From Anaerolineaceae bacterium (GTDB lineage Bacteria > Chloroflexota > Anaerolineae > JAAYZQ01), in assembly GCA_012514775.1 (NCBI GenBank), contig JAAYZQ010000420.1, forward strand, positions 1-26,301: DNA of 26,301 bases, in the 5' to 3' direction. Both the position numbers and the translations under genes were made by a program. Numbering within the stretch: position 1 is the stretch's first letter; each line of letters begins with the position of its first letter. Positions 1 to 8,061 of this stretch are shown here, piece by piece. The notes under the pieces are model-generated. The model made no database searches, was not told the DNA's origin, and saw only the letters and a program-made list of their open reading frames with translations.

Positions 1-94
1 ACCACAGTTTAATGAGACCGTCAAATATGCAAGAGATCGTGATCAACAATCTTGCAGGGCGCATCATGTGCCGCACTGGCGGACCGCGGGCCGT

Positions 95-123
95 TTGCCC
101 TCTCTGCCGACCCGTGGTACAAT
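95..123 (+). promoter_or_regulatory. sigma70-type promoter for the aminotransferase gene
   Basis: The -35 box is TTGCCC (95-100), followed by a 17-bp spacer and the -10 box TACAAT (118-123). Predicted transcription start is near 130, which gives a leader of about 67 nt before the ATG at 197. The -35 resembles those of other genes in this window (TTGCCN). Bases 1-94 hold no gene that I can support. Confidence 0.5.
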
Positions 124-196
124 GCATTTCCGGCTTTCGCACCGTTTGTGCGTCAAGCTGCAGATGCGCTCTGTCGCAGAAAAAGGAGAATCGCGG

Positions 197-1357
197 ATGA
201 AGATCGAGCCGTTTGCCCTGGAACGTTGGATGACGACCTACGAAACGCGCGTCCACTACGACATTGCCGAAAGCGGCATCTTTCCCCTCAGCCTCCAGGA
301 GCTGCTGGCCATGCAGCCGGCCGGCGAGGGGGAGCAGACACTCCAGGAGCTGCTGGACCTGCGCCTGGGCTACAACGAGGCCAATGGCACCCTCGCCCTC
401 CGCGAGCTGCTGGCGGGCACCTACGAGAGCTGCGGTCCGGAGAACATCCTGGTCACCACCGGCGCAATCGAGGCCAACTTCTTGTTGTTCAACGTTCTCC
501 TCAGCCCGGGCGATCACGTCGTGGCGCCCTTTCCCGCGTACCAGCAGCTTTACAGCGTTCCCCGTGCCGTGGGCTGCGACGTAGACCTGTGGCGCATCCG
601 TCCCGAGACGGGCTTTGCCTACGACGTGGACGACCTGGAGCACCTCTTGCGCCCCACGACGCGCCTCATCGTCGTCAACTCGCCGCACAATCCCACAGGG
701 GCGGTTCTCTCGGCGGCCGACCTGGAGCGCGTCTATCGCCTGGCCGAGTCGGTGGGCGCCACCGTCATGAGCGACGAGGCCTATCGCTGGCTGGTCATCC
801 CGGGCGGCGAGGAGCTGCCGCCGCCGGTCTACAACCTGGGACCCCTGGGCATCAGCGTCGGCACCCTGTCCAAGCCCCTGGGGCTGCCGGGCCTGCGCAT
901 CGGCTGGATCGCCGCCCCGGCGGACCTGGTGGCCCGCTGCTGGGCCACGAGGGACTATGTGTCGCTGAGCCCGGGTAAGCTGAACGACGCGCTGGCCCGG
1001 TTGGCGCTCGAGCACCGCGAGGGCGTGTTCCGGCGCAACGCGGGCATCATGACCGCCAATCTCGCCGCCGCCAACGCCTGGATCGAAGAGCACCGCGAGC
1101 TGGTCTCCTGGACGCCGCCGCGGGCCGGGCTGTTGGCTCTGCTGCGCTACAACCTGGACATTCCCTCCTACGACCTGGCCAACCGGCTGGCCGAGGAGTA
1201 CAGCGTCATGCTGGCGCCCGGCGCCGCCTTTGGCGTCGAGGGCCATTTGCGGATCGGCATCGGGCAGGATCCGCCAGTCTTTGCTGCCGGGCTGGAGGCT
1301 ACCAGCCGCTGCTTTGCCGACCTCCAGTCCTCAGGCGTGGGGCTTGCCAGTCCATAG
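197..1357 (+). CDS. PLP-dependent aminotransferase, class I/II fold (capreomycidine-synthase-like)
   Basis: A 386-aa fold-type I PLP enzyme, cytoplasmic. Visible motifs are NSPHNPTG (substrate/PLP-binding Asn-Pro region), SDEAYRWL (the Asp that contacts the pyridine nitrogen) and GTLSKPLGLPGLRIGW, whose SK lysine should form the internal aldimine. The C-terminal domain has the usual LRIGIG arginine. The N-terminus (FALERWMTTYE, then DIAESGIFPLSLQELL) resembles the VioD/capreomycidine synthase group of aminotransferase-like enzymes more than aspartate aminotransferases. Such enzymes can catalyse transamination or PLP-dependent cyclisation, and the substrate cannot be told here. The start at 197 is chosen because AAAAGGAG (181-188) lies 8 nt upstream; an in-frame extension to 68 has no ribosome site. 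The DUF6125-like gene begins 54 bp downstream on the same strand. Confidence 0.9.
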   Translation: MKIEPFALERWMTTYETRVHYDIAESGIFPLSLQELLAMQPAGEGEQTLQELLDLRLGYNEANGTLALRELLAGTYESCGPENILVTTGAIEANFLLFNVLLSPGDHVVAPFPAYQQLYSVPRAVGCDVDLWRIRPETGFAYDVDDLEHLLRPTTRLIVVNSPHNPTGAVLSAADLERVYRLAESVGATVMSDEAYRWLVIPGGEELPPPVYNLGPLGISVGTLSKPLGLPGLRIGWIAAPADLVARCWATRDYVSLSPGKLNDALARLALEHREGVFRRNAGIMTANLAAANAWIEEHRELVSWTPPRAGLLALLRYNLDIPSYDLANRLAEEYSVMLAPGAAFGVEGHLRIGIGQDPPVFAAGLEATSRCFADLQSSGVGLASP

Positions 1358-1411
1358 AGGGCTGCACGGCGGCATTGCCCGGCCTGGCTATTCCGTGGAA
1401 CAGAGGGTACC

Positions 1412-2023
1412 GTGATCGCCAACAGCGAGGAGACGAGCTACCAGCTTTCGGCGGAAGATCAGGTGCAGATGCTGCGCCGCTTGATGCTCTATTGGGACGG
1501 CCAATGGTTCCTGAAGGCGGTGGACGCCTTTGGCCTGGACGCGGCCGTGTCCCTCAACGCCCGGGTGCGCGCTTCCTTCGGGCGCATCGAGATGCGCCTG
1601 CTGCTCAAAGCCCTGGGCAAGGAGCAGGCCGATGACCTGCCCGATGCCATGCACATGGTCGATCTGTACACCCGGGTCTTCATGGGCAAGTCCATCCGGG
1701 CAGAGTTCGTGGCGGTGGGCGAGGACCGGTCACAGGTGATCGTGCGGCGTTGCCCGGCCTACGAAGGTGCCAAGCTTGCCGCCCTGCCGCGGCAGGATCA
1801 AAGCTGCGTGGCGTGTGAGGGTTTGTGGAGTGCCTGGCTGGAGACCCTGTTGCCCGGGGCACACCTCACCGTTCATTATCCGCTGCGCCAGGGGAAGGGA
1901 GACAAGGTGTGCAGCTTTCTCATTACCATGACCGCCGGCCCTCGGGCGGCCTCGCCCGAGCAGGATGCGCCAGCAGGAGACGTGGAAGAGGTTGAGCCTG
2001 GCGCGCACGCCGGCCCGGATTGA
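1412..2023 (+). CDS. DUF6125-like protein
   Basis: A 203-aa soluble protein with a GTG start preceded by AGAGGG (1402-1407). The N-terminal half (LYWDGQWFLKAVDAFGLDAAVSLN, read in two parts; then FGRIEMRLLLKALG) matches what I know of the DUF6125 pattern: a helical segment with D-x-x-W-F followed by a G-R-I-E-x-R motif. The C-terminal half has the family's cysteines in RRCPAYEG, SCVACEGLW and KVCSFLI, which suggests metal or redox chemistry. No function is established. The last 30 residues are low-complexity acidic/Pro-rich and look like an unconserved tail. It is followed after 34 bp by a 4Fe-4S protein, so the two are probably co-transcribed and may work together. Confidence 0.8.
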   Translation: MIANSEETSYQLSAEDQVQMLRRLMLYWDGQWFLKAVDAFGLDAAVSLNARVRASFGRIEMRLLLKALGKEQADDLPDAMHMVDLYTRVFMGKSIRAEFVAVGEDRSQVIVRRCPAYEGAKLAALPRQDQSCVACEGLWSAWLETLLPGAHLTVHYPLRQGKGDKVCSFLITMTAGPRAASPEQDAPAGDVEEVEPGAHAGPD

Positions 2024-2057
2024 ATCGACTCGACCAGCACCGTGAGGAGGATGATCG

Positions 2058-2591
2058 ATGTTCATTGCCAAGGATTATGACCTGCACCTTGAGGCCCCCG
2101 GCTGCGAGCCGGGTGCCGAGTACTGGAACGCCACCGCCCGCTTTCGGGAGGATCTGAGCCCGGTGTTCCCCTATCTCAACGCCCTGTGGAAAGACGCCAT
2201 CTATAACGCCGCGGCGCAGCAGATCACGTGGCGGTTCGGAGGCCGGGCCGTGGCCCTCAAGGACACCGAGATCACCATCAGCAACTTGCCCGACCGGGAC
2301 ACGGCCACCATCGAGCTGGAAAAGATCATTTCCGAGATCAACCGCATCTGGATGGATCGCGAGAACCTGGAGCCGCTTTATACCCCTCGCAAGCGCCTGG
2401 TAGCCATGGAGATCTACCAACTGCTGCCTGGAACCAACTGCAAGGCTTGCGGCCAGGCCTCCTGCTTTGGCTTTGCCGGGAAGCTCACCGTGGGTGAAGT
2501 GGACATCCGCGACTGCACCCCCCTCTTTGCCTCCGAAGAGTACGCCGCCAAGCGCGAGGCCCTGCTCTCCATGCTCGAGCAGGCAGGGTAG
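2058..2591 (+). CDS. 4Fe-4S cluster-binding protein (FeS domain, PF04060-type)
   Basis: A 177-aa protein. Residues 128-153 carry C-x2-C-x4-C-x16-C (NCKACGQASCFGFAGKL, then IRDC). This is the 4Fe-4S motif seen in the corrinoid iron-sulfur protein large subunit and RnfB/AcsC-like proteins. The N-terminal 115 residues form an alpha/beta domain that I do not recognise (MFIAKDYDLHLEAPGCEPGA). There is no signal peptide and no membrane segment. The start is supported by GAGGAGG (2043-2049) about 8 nt upstream. The gene lies 34 bp after the DUF6125-like gene, which suggests a two-gene unit. The short length and absence of a catalytic domain suggest an electron carrier or cluster-bearing partner, but the partner is unknown. 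Confidence 0.85.
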   Translation: MFIAKDYDLHLEAPGCEPGAEYWNATARFREDLSPVFPYLNALWKDAIYNAAAQQITWRFGGRAVALKDTEITISNLPDRDTATIELEKIISEINRIWMDRENLEPLYTPRKRLVAMEIYQLLPGTNCKACGQASCFGFAGKLTVGEVDIRDCTPLFASEEYAAKREALLSMLEQAG

Positions 2592-2670
2592 CCTCAGGCG
2601 CGTCCGACCTCTCCCCCGGCCTCCTGACGCTCCCGACGCCGGACCACAGGTGCGATCCGGCCCGTTGGGT

Positions 2671-2740
2671 CCTCCCCTCGCAGGGGAGGGGAGTTCCCCC
2701 CCTTCCCGTGTCGGGAAGGGGGGTGGGGGGTTAGGTTCCC
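2671..2740. repeat. double-hairpin intergenic repeat, probable bidirectional terminator
   Basis: There are two adjacent perfect hairpins. CCTCCCCT (2671-2678) pairs with 2682-2689 across a CGC loop. CCCCCCTTCCCG (2697-2708) pairs with 2712-2723 across a TGT loop. They are followed by GGGGGGTTAGGTTCCCC (2725-2741), which recurs identically at 20038-20054 after another hairpin. The element sits between convergent genes and contains the TAA stop of the 70-aa gene. The rest of 2592-2730 shows nothing coding. Confidence 0.7.
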
Positions 2741-2943
2741 CTGCGTACGGAGAGGAGCACAATGCCTCGCCCGTGCAGGTGGCGGAGCAACCCGATGAGC
2801 GCCGACTGATCCGCCTGGATGGAAAACAACCTCGAAGCTGGTCCCTCCCGTACGAGGGTCATGTGCAGCGGGCTCAGGGTGTTGAGCTCCTGTTCGGTCA
2901 CTTGGTCCCTCACTTCGATCTGGTACATGCAGAGATCGTCCAT
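2731..2943 (-). CDS. small conserved hypothetical protein, 70 aa
   Basis: The start ATG at 2943 is preceded by GGGAGAGGATGG and lies 20 bp after the membrane-protein stop. The protein begins MDDLCMYQIEVRDQVTEQEL and ends GIVLLSVRRGT. The pattern (Y-x-I-x-V near the start, an Asp-Gln-Ser/Ala-x-L-x-G-L-L-R turn, then the end I/L-x-L-L-S-V) resembles a family of about 70-residue proteins that I associate with Chloroflexota genomes, with no assigned function. It looks like a small alpha/beta fold, perhaps ligand- or dimer-forming. The TAA stop lies inside the intergenic repeat, so the last two or three residues come from repeat sequence. An internal ATG at 2928 would give MYQIEV, but it lacks a ribosome site. 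Confidence 0.75.
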   Translation of the reverse strand: MDDLCMYQIEVRDQVTEQELNTLSPLHMTLVREGPASRLFSIQADQSALIGLLRHLHGRGIVLLSVRRGT

Positions 2944-2963
2944 CCATCCTCTCCCGGTGCCGG

Positions 2964-3641
2964 CTAGCGCCTGGGGCTCGGGACGGGCAGCCAATTCGCC
3001 GCCGGGGCCGGCGCCTTGCCCCGCTGTTGGGCGTCGCGGACAAAGCCGGCGCCGATTGTCAGGAACATGAGCCCGAAGGCGGAGCCAATCAACCCAAAGA
3101 CCACGAGCTCCGGGTCGGCGATGCCTACGAAATGGTCGAGCAGGATGGTGCCGGGGAACAATCCGAGCCAGGCGATGAGACTGCCGGCGTAGAGCCAGGG
3201 CCAGGCCACGCTGAGCACGCGGCCCACGCCCGCGGGCAGATGGGCCCGCAGCCAGGGAAAGGGGGCGTGAAGCCGGCTGGCGGTGGCGGCGACGATGAAC
3301 CCGATGAGGGGCGGTCCGAAGCCGGCGCCTGCCACGAGCATCGCCGCCGACAGTAGGGCCAGGTACAGGCCGGTGTGCCGCCCTGGAACCCGGAGCACCA
3401 CCCACAAAAAGATCAGTGAGAGCAGAATGGCCAGGATGCCCGTCACCAAGAAATTGGGGATGGTCGACATCGCCGGCTCGCCGTTCAGGATCTCGAACAG
3501 CTCAGAACCGGGCCACGAAGAAAAGACCATCGCCGCCGGGGCAGTGTTGCCCTGAAGCACCGCGCCGAGGCCGTGCTCGATGCCCATGATGCCGGTGAGG
3601 GCGCCGTAGGTGGAAACCGCGGCTCGTGTTGCCTTGTTCAT
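2964..3641 (-). CDS. integral membrane protein of unknown function
   Basis: A 225-aa protein with about five hydrophobic segments: around residues 7-28 (Gly-rich), 62-86, 93-120, 143-165 and 180-205. They are joined by short loops, and the tail is basic and Pro-rich. I do not recognise a catalytic motif or a named family. The ATG at 3641 is preceded by GGGAGGGAGGGCG, a good ribosome site. The upstream flavodoxin-domain gene ends 12 bp away and the 70-aa gene follows after 20 bp, so the three are almost certainly one operon. A membrane partner for the flavodoxin protein is possible but unproven. Confidence 0.85.
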   Translation of the reverse strand: MNKATRAAVSTYGALTGIMGIEHGLGAVLQGNTAPAAMVFSSWPGSELFEILNGEPAMSTIPNFLVTGILAILLSLIFLWVVLRVPGRHTGLYLALLSAAMLVAGAGFGPPLIGFIVAATASRLHAPFPWLRAHLPAGVGRVLSVAWPWLYAGSLIAWLGLFPGTILLDHFVGIADPELVVFGLIGSAFGLMFLTIGAGFVRDAQQRGKAPAPAANWLPVPSPRR

Positions 3642-3653
3642 CGCCCTCCCTCC

Positions 3654-4193
3654 CTACGCGGCCAGGCCCGGCCGGAGCCGGGACGCCAGCTCGCCTGCCC
3701 AGGACTGGATGGCTGCCCAATCCCGGACGTCGCTGGCGGGCTGGCCGTGGAGCGGGCTCGCGGGCAGGGCTGCGAGGAGGCGATCGGCGAGGCGCAGTCG
3801 GGCCGGGTCATACTTGCCGCCAAACAGCTCCCGGGCCACGGGTGCCAGCGACGGATAACGGGCCAACTCTCCGTCGAGCATCTCGCGGGCAGCGCGCCAG
3901 TCTTCTTCCGCCGTGGGACCGCTGAGAGGGCCAAGGGCAAAGACCGCCACCGGCCGCTCGGCGAGGGCCCCGGCGTGTTGGGCCAGGAAACGCTGCGCGT
4001 CCTTCTGCAGGCGGCCGATATAGAGGGGTGCCCCCAGGACGACGGCGGTGTAGCGCGCGAGGTTCTCCACTTTTCGCATGGGCTGCACGTCCACCGCGAG
4101 CCCTCGTTCTCGCAGTGCCGCCGCGACGGCCTCGGCGACCTGCTGCGTCGAACCGTAACGGGTGGCATAGGCCACCAGGATAGAATCCGGCAT
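3654..4193 (-). CDS. flavodoxin-domain protein (HemG-like flavodoxin family)
   Basis: A 179-aa cytoplasmic protein. The N-terminus SILVAYATRYGSTQQVAEAV is the FMN phosphate-binding loop of flavodoxins (T-x-Y-G-S-T). VVLGAPLYIGRLQKDAQRFL is the second flavin-contact region, and VAVFALGPLSG follows the third strand. The overall pattern matches the flavodoxin domain found in HemG-type protoporphyrinogen oxidases and related menaquinone-linked flavoproteins. No haem genes are nearby, so a general electron-transfer role is safer. The start at 4193 is chosen because AAGGAGG sits 6 nt upstream; an ATG six codons earlier (4211) has no such site. It is the first gene of a three-gene operon. Confidence 0.85.
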   Translation of the reverse strand: MPDSILVAYATRYGSTQQVAEAVAAALRERGLAVDVQPMRKVENLARYTAVVLGAPLYIGRLQKDAQRFLAQHAGALAERPVAVFALGPLSGPTAEEDWRAAREMLDGELARYPSLAPVARELFGGKYDPARLRLADRLLAALPASPLHGQPASDVRDWAAIQSWAGELASRLRPGLAA

Positions 4194-4290
4194 GATATCC
4201 TCCTTCTCCAACTCTTATCCCGCAGTATACGACGGTCCGGGGTGCGTGTCACTGCCCGAAGGGAGTATCTTGCGGGCGACGTGAATGACG

Positions 4291-4318
4291 AGGGAGGTGT
4301 ACGAAAGTACACCTCCCT
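4291..4318. other. perfect 12-bp inverted repeat with 4-nt loop
   Basis: AGGGAGGTGTAC (4291-4302) is followed by GAAA and by its exact reverse complement (4307-4318). The feature lies between the LuxR stop (4368) and the flavodoxin gene start (4193). There is no T-tract on either strand. It could be a factor-assisted terminator, an mRNA-end stabiliser, or a two-fold operator upstream of the flavodoxin operon. Confidence 0.7.
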
Positions 4319-4367
4319 TGGACCTTGCCAGAAGGCAGCACAAGCCGCTGCCCCGTGCCTGTTGGGA

Positions 4368-7016
4368 TCAGAGGTCTGCTGGTAGGATGCCCAGTTGGCG
4401 TGCGCGGGCAACCGCCTGGGTGCGGCTGCTGACGCTCAACTTGCCAAAGATGTTGCTCGTGTGCTTTTTCACCGCGCTCACGCTGATGACCAACCCGTCC
4501 GCAATGGCCCGGTTGGAATCGCCGGCGGCGATGAGCGCCAGTACTTCGAGCTCTCTGGGGGTGAGGGGCTCCGCCAGGCCCGCCCCCTGCCCGCCAGGAG
4601 CCGCGGCCCCCGGCGGAAAAGCGGCCAGCAGCTCGCGGGCGTATTGCCGGAGCTCCTCGGCCGCCGCCGGGCGCTGCGCCACGGCTTCCAACAGCGGGAC
4701 GAGATCCGGGCCCTGCTCCTCAAAGTACAGCACATAGCCTTCCGGCTCGGCGAGGGCCAGGGCAGCCTCGAAGGCCTCCAGGGCAGCGGATGTTACGATC
4801 CCGTTGTTCTGGCGCAGCGCCGCCAGCGCCCGGATCAGATGGACGTCCATCATGCGCCCCGCATGCCCGCTCGACTCGGCCGTGGCCTGGAGGGCCTCCG
4901 CCACCTCCAGGGCGCGCTCGATCTCGCCCCGGCCGAGGAGGGTGCGCGCCAGGATGGACTGGACGTCTTCGACGAGGAGCGCGGGGAGCCGGACCGCCGC
5001 CGGCGCGCCGCCGGGCAACCCGGCCCAGGCTAGGGCCACGTCTGCTGCCTCGTGGGCACCGGCCAGGCCCTGCCAGCCAGGCGCGGAAGCCTCCGGGCCG
5101 TCGCCACGGGCCTCCTGGAGCGCGCGGGCTCCACGCAGGCGCGCGCGGACGGCGGGGGCGATGGTAACGTTGGCCAGCCCCACCTGGCCGCAGAGGGCCA
5201 TAGCCTGTTCCAGGCAGCTCTCTGCCGCTTGCAGGTCGTTCCGCTCCAGGTAGATGCCCGCCATGCCCGCGGTGCCCGGGCACGCCAGCGATGTGCCATC
5301 TTCCCCGGCTTGTTGCCCCCGGTCAATCATTGACTGGTAGTAGCGGGCGGCCTGCCACAGCCGGCCGTAGTTGGCCTGCCCCATAGCCTGAACCATGGTC
5401 ACGTGGGCGACAAGGGCATGATTGCCGGCGGACAGGGCCAGTTCCAGGCAGGCGTCATAGTGGCGCCTAGCCCTTTCGCCGTCGCCCTCCAGCAGGCATG
5501 CGACAGCGAGAGCCGAATGAGCGCGGGTGCGTGTCGCCACGTCGCCCTCGCCGGCGGCAGCCAGCTCGCCTTCGGCCCAACGGATCGTTCGCCCGGTGTT
5601 GCCCGTCAGGGCGACGAAATGGCACAGGGCGACCATCAGCTCCACTCGGAGCCGCTCGTCATCCGGCGACGGCCGCGGGCCACCGACGGATGCGTGATCC
5701 TGGGCGTAGGGTTCCCTGCCTTCCACCAGGTCGAGCCAAGCGCGGTGGATGCTCAGCAGGGGATGGGTGCAGAAGGCGGACACGGGCAGGGCGCGCAGCC
5801 AGGCCCCAAAGGCCTGCACCCGGCCCGCCTCCATCGTGCTGCGCGCCATCTGCTCCACGCAGGCACTCGCCCGCTCATAGTCCTTGCCCTCCAGTGCGTG
5901 CTGGACGGCATCCTCGAGGAAGCCATTCTGTGCCAGCCAGTCGCTGGCCACGCAGTGCAGGCGCCGGATCTCGTCCTCGCTCACGGTCTGGCGCAACCGG
6001 TTGGCCAGCAGGTCGGCGAACAGGTGATGATAGCGATACCATTGCCCCTCGTCGTCCAGGGGGATCAAGAACAGGTTGGCCCTCAACAATCGCTCCAGAA
6101 CGAGCCGGCCGTCGCCCCGCCCGGTGACCGCATCACACAGATCGCCTCGCAGCCGGTCCAGGATGGACGTCCGCAGCAGAAAGCCGAGGATCTCTTCCAG
6201 CTGCCGGCCCAGGACCTCTTCGCTCAGATAACTGAGGATAAAGCGATTGCTGCCGCTGAGGGCGGCGATAAAGGCGGAAGGGTCGGCGCGGTGGCGTACC
6301 GAGAGCCCGGCGAGCTGCAGCCCCGCGATCCAGCCCTCGGTCCGCTCGGCCAGCAGCGAGACGTCGGCCGGCGACAGGTCGAGGCCCATCACCTCGTTCA
6401 GAAAGCGGTAGGCATCGGGGGTCGTGAAGCGCAGGTCGGCCGCCCGGATCTCGGTCAACTGGTTGTTGGCCCGCATCCGGGCCAATGGCAGAGACGGGTC
6501 TTCGCGGGTGAGGAGGATCAGGTGCAACGCCGGAGGTGGGTTGGCCACCAGCTTTTCCAGGGCGTCGAGGATGGCAGGCGCCTGCACATGGTGAAAATCA
6601 TCCAGGACCAGCAAGCAGCGGCCGTCCCACGCCTGGAGATCGTCGGCCAGGATGGCAGTGACCACCTCGCCGGGGGGCGGCGGCCCCGACTGGAGGACGG
6701 CCTGGACATCGCGGCCCAGGCGGGGGTCCACCTGTTGCAGGGCGGCGACGAGATAGGCGAAAAAGCGCCGGGGGTCGTCGTCCGACGGATCGAGGGACAG
6801 CCAGGCCACCGACCAACCCTCCAGGGATCTGGCCCAGTCGGCGGCACAGGTCGTCTTGCCGAACCCGGCCGGTGCCGAGACGAGGGTGATGTGCCTAGCG
6901 GAGGCCAGGCCCTCGTTCAGGCGGCGGGCCAGGTGCGGGCGGGCGACCCGGTTGGGCTGAAGCGTGGGCGGCCGCAGCTTGGTCGCCAACAGCCTGGACA
7001 TCACCCCTTCGCTCAT
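4368..7016 (-). CDS. large ATP-binding LuxR-family regulator (MalT-like)
   Basis: An 882-aa transcription regulator of the STAND/LAL class. The N-terminus has SRLLATKLRPP, typical of MalT-like proteins. Next come Walker A (SAPAGFGKTT, residues 47-56) and Walker B with a DDFHHV motif, then winged-helix and long TPR-like helical repeats that usually sense a ligand or partner. The C-terminal LuxR helix-turn-helix begins at PLTPRELEVLALIAAGDSNR and ends near SSRTQAVARARQLG. The start at 7016 has AAGGA 7 nt upstream; a TTG at 7085 would add 23 residues but starts at the predicted transcription start. Family members activate transcription when ATP and effector bind. The targets are unknown, and neighbouring genes on either side are candidates only by position. 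Confidence 0.93.
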   Translation of the reverse strand: MSEGVMSRLLATKLRPPTLQPNRVARPHLARRLNEGLASARHITLVSAPAGFGKTTCAADWARSLEGWSVAWLSLDPSDDDPRRFFAYLVAALQQVDPRLGRDVQAVLQSGPPPPGEVVTAILADDLQAWDGRCLLVLDDFHHVQAPAILDALEKLVANPPPALHLILLTREDPSLPLARMRANNQLTEIRAADLRFTTPDAYRFLNEVMGLDLSPADVSLLAERTEGWIAGLQLAGLSVRHRADPSAFIAALSGSNRFILSYLSEEVLGRQLEEILGFLLRTSILDRLRGDLCDAVTGRGDGRLVLERLLRANLFLIPLDDEGQWYRYHHLFADLLANRLRQTVSEDEIRRLHCVASDWLAQNGFLEDAVQHALEGKDYERASACVEQMARSTMEAGRVQAFGAWLRALPVSAFCTHPLLSIHRAWLDLVEGREPYAQDHASVGGPRPSPDDERLRVELMVALCHFVALTGNTGRTIRWAEGELAAAGEGDVATRTRAHSALAVACLLEGDGERARRHYDACLELALSAGNHALVAHVTMVQAMGQANYGRLWQAARYYQSMIDRGQQAGEDGTSLACPGTAGMAGIYLERNDLQAAESCLEQAMALCGQVGLANVTIAPAVRARLRGARALQEARGDGPEASAPGWQGLAGAHEAADVALAWAGLPGGAPAAVRLPALLVEDVQSILARTLLGRGEIERALEVAEALQATAESSGHAGRMMDVHLIRALAALRQNNGIVTSAALEAFEAALALAEPEGYVLYFEEQGPDLVPLLEAVAQRPAAAEELRQYARELLAAFPPGAAAPGGQGAGLAEPLTPRELEVLALIAAGDSNRAIADGLVISVSAVKKHTSNIFGKLSVSSRTQAVARARQLGILPADL

Positions 7017-7090
7017 ATAGCCATCCTTCGTCTGCCGCCCCTGGCCTGTGGTGCGTTGCTCGAACTCGTTGCCAATAACCGCCAACCCCT

Positions 7091-7119
7091 ATTGTAGCAT
7101 CACTTCCGCGCCCGGACAA
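7091..7119 (-). promoter_or_regulatory. promoter of the LuxR-family regulator
   Basis: On the minus strand, TTGTCC (7119-7114), a 17-bp spacer and TACAAT (7096-7091). Transcription would start near 7084, giving a leader of about 68 nt before the ATG at 7016. Confidence 0.45.
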
Positions 7120-7170
7120 ACAGGTTGAAGCAGGGATGGCCTGGGCCTCCTGGCCGGCTGTCTTCCGTCC

Positions 7171-7998
7171 TTACTGCCCTCGCTGCCGGATATACTCGCT
7201 CACGTCCACGTTATAGACGGCATCCTCGACCATAAAGGTGGCCCACGGCTTGCCCTGGTCCAACCACGTGGCCGAACCCGTGGCGCTGAGCTGGGTGCTG
7301 CCTGGAAGCGTTGGCCCTTCTTCGCTCCTGGTGATCCACAAGACCTTTTTCTGGTCGCCCGGATTAGGGTAGCGCATGGACTCCATCATGGTCATCAGGC
7401 CCGTGGCCGGGTCAAAGCGGACGACAAAGGTCTCTTCCTCGTCTTCGAAGGGCACGTACAGGAGCGCCGTGTCCTCGTCCACGGGCTCCCAGCGGGCGCG
7501 GGGGTCGGTCAGAAACAGGGAGGGAAAGAAGGCCCCTTCAGCCCACAGCGCCAGGTTGGCACCCTGGTTGGAGTTGGGGTCGTCGTAGTAGGTGCCCACG
7601 GGCGCCTCGAAAAAGCTGGCGCCATCCACGTAACCCTCGTTTACCTTCATGAGGGGCAGGCCAAACCACGTCGCCTCGAAATAGTGGCGATAATCGTGGC
7701 CGGCGTTGTGCACAAAGACGAAACGCGCGGGCAGGGTAATCTTGAACGGTGCCATGGTGGCCCGCCCGGTGAATACGACCGTGTCGATGAGCGGCACCTC
7801 GTCGCCATAGACAGTGCGATAGAAGCGGTCCACTGGCGCGGGCAGGCCGCCGGGCACCGGAATCATGCTCAGCTCGGGCGTTCGCTCGGCGTAGGGCGGG
7901 AACGGCCTGGGCCTGACCAGCAGGCCCAGCCAGCCGAGCAAAACGATCAGGACGATCACTGCCAAGACGGCGACTACTTTCACCACACGCACCTCCAT
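7171..7998 (-). CDS. membrane-anchored DUF6544-like protein
   Basis: A 275-aa protein with one N-terminal hydrophobic helix (about residues 7-28, VVAVLAVIVLIVLLGWLG), so it is probably anchored with the rest outside the membrane. The body has beta-rich sequence with motifs VDRFYRTVYGDEVPLI, FVFVHNAGHDYRHYFEATWF, GYVDGASFF and LALWAEGAFFPSL, which resemble the DUF6544 (DUF6920) family; no activity is known for it. The ATG at 7998 has only a weak site upstream. GGAGG just inside the ATG would instead serve a GTG at 7986, so the true start may be four codons later. It lies 63 bp downstream of the macro-domain gene on the same strand. The stretch 7017-7170 holds only the LuxR leader and promoter. 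Confidence 0.8.
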   Translation of the reverse strand: MEVRVVKVVAVLAVIVLIVLLGWLGLLVRPRPFPPYAERTPELSMIPVPGGLPAPVDRFYRTVYGDEVPLIDTVVFTGRATMAPFKITLPARFVFVHNAGHDYRHYFEATWFGLPLMKVNEGYVDGASFFEAPVGTYYDDPNSNQGANLALWAEGAFFPSLFLTDPRARWEPVDEDTALLYVPFEDEEETFVVRFDPATGLMTMMESMRYPNPGDQKKVLWITRSEEGPTLPGSTQLSATGSATWLDQGKPWATFMVEDAVYNVDVSEYIRQRGQ

Positions 7999-8061
7999 GC
8001 CTGGCCTGTTTCAACGGCCTTGGCGCAGACTTGCCGTCGGCGCGTTGGCCATGTATCGGAC

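Noticed and set aside
5403..7097. Long open frame (564 codons) antisense to the LuxR-family gene
   Set aside because: It is a high-GC shadow frame: low-complexity Q/G/R-rich translation with no family motif, opposite a clear gene.
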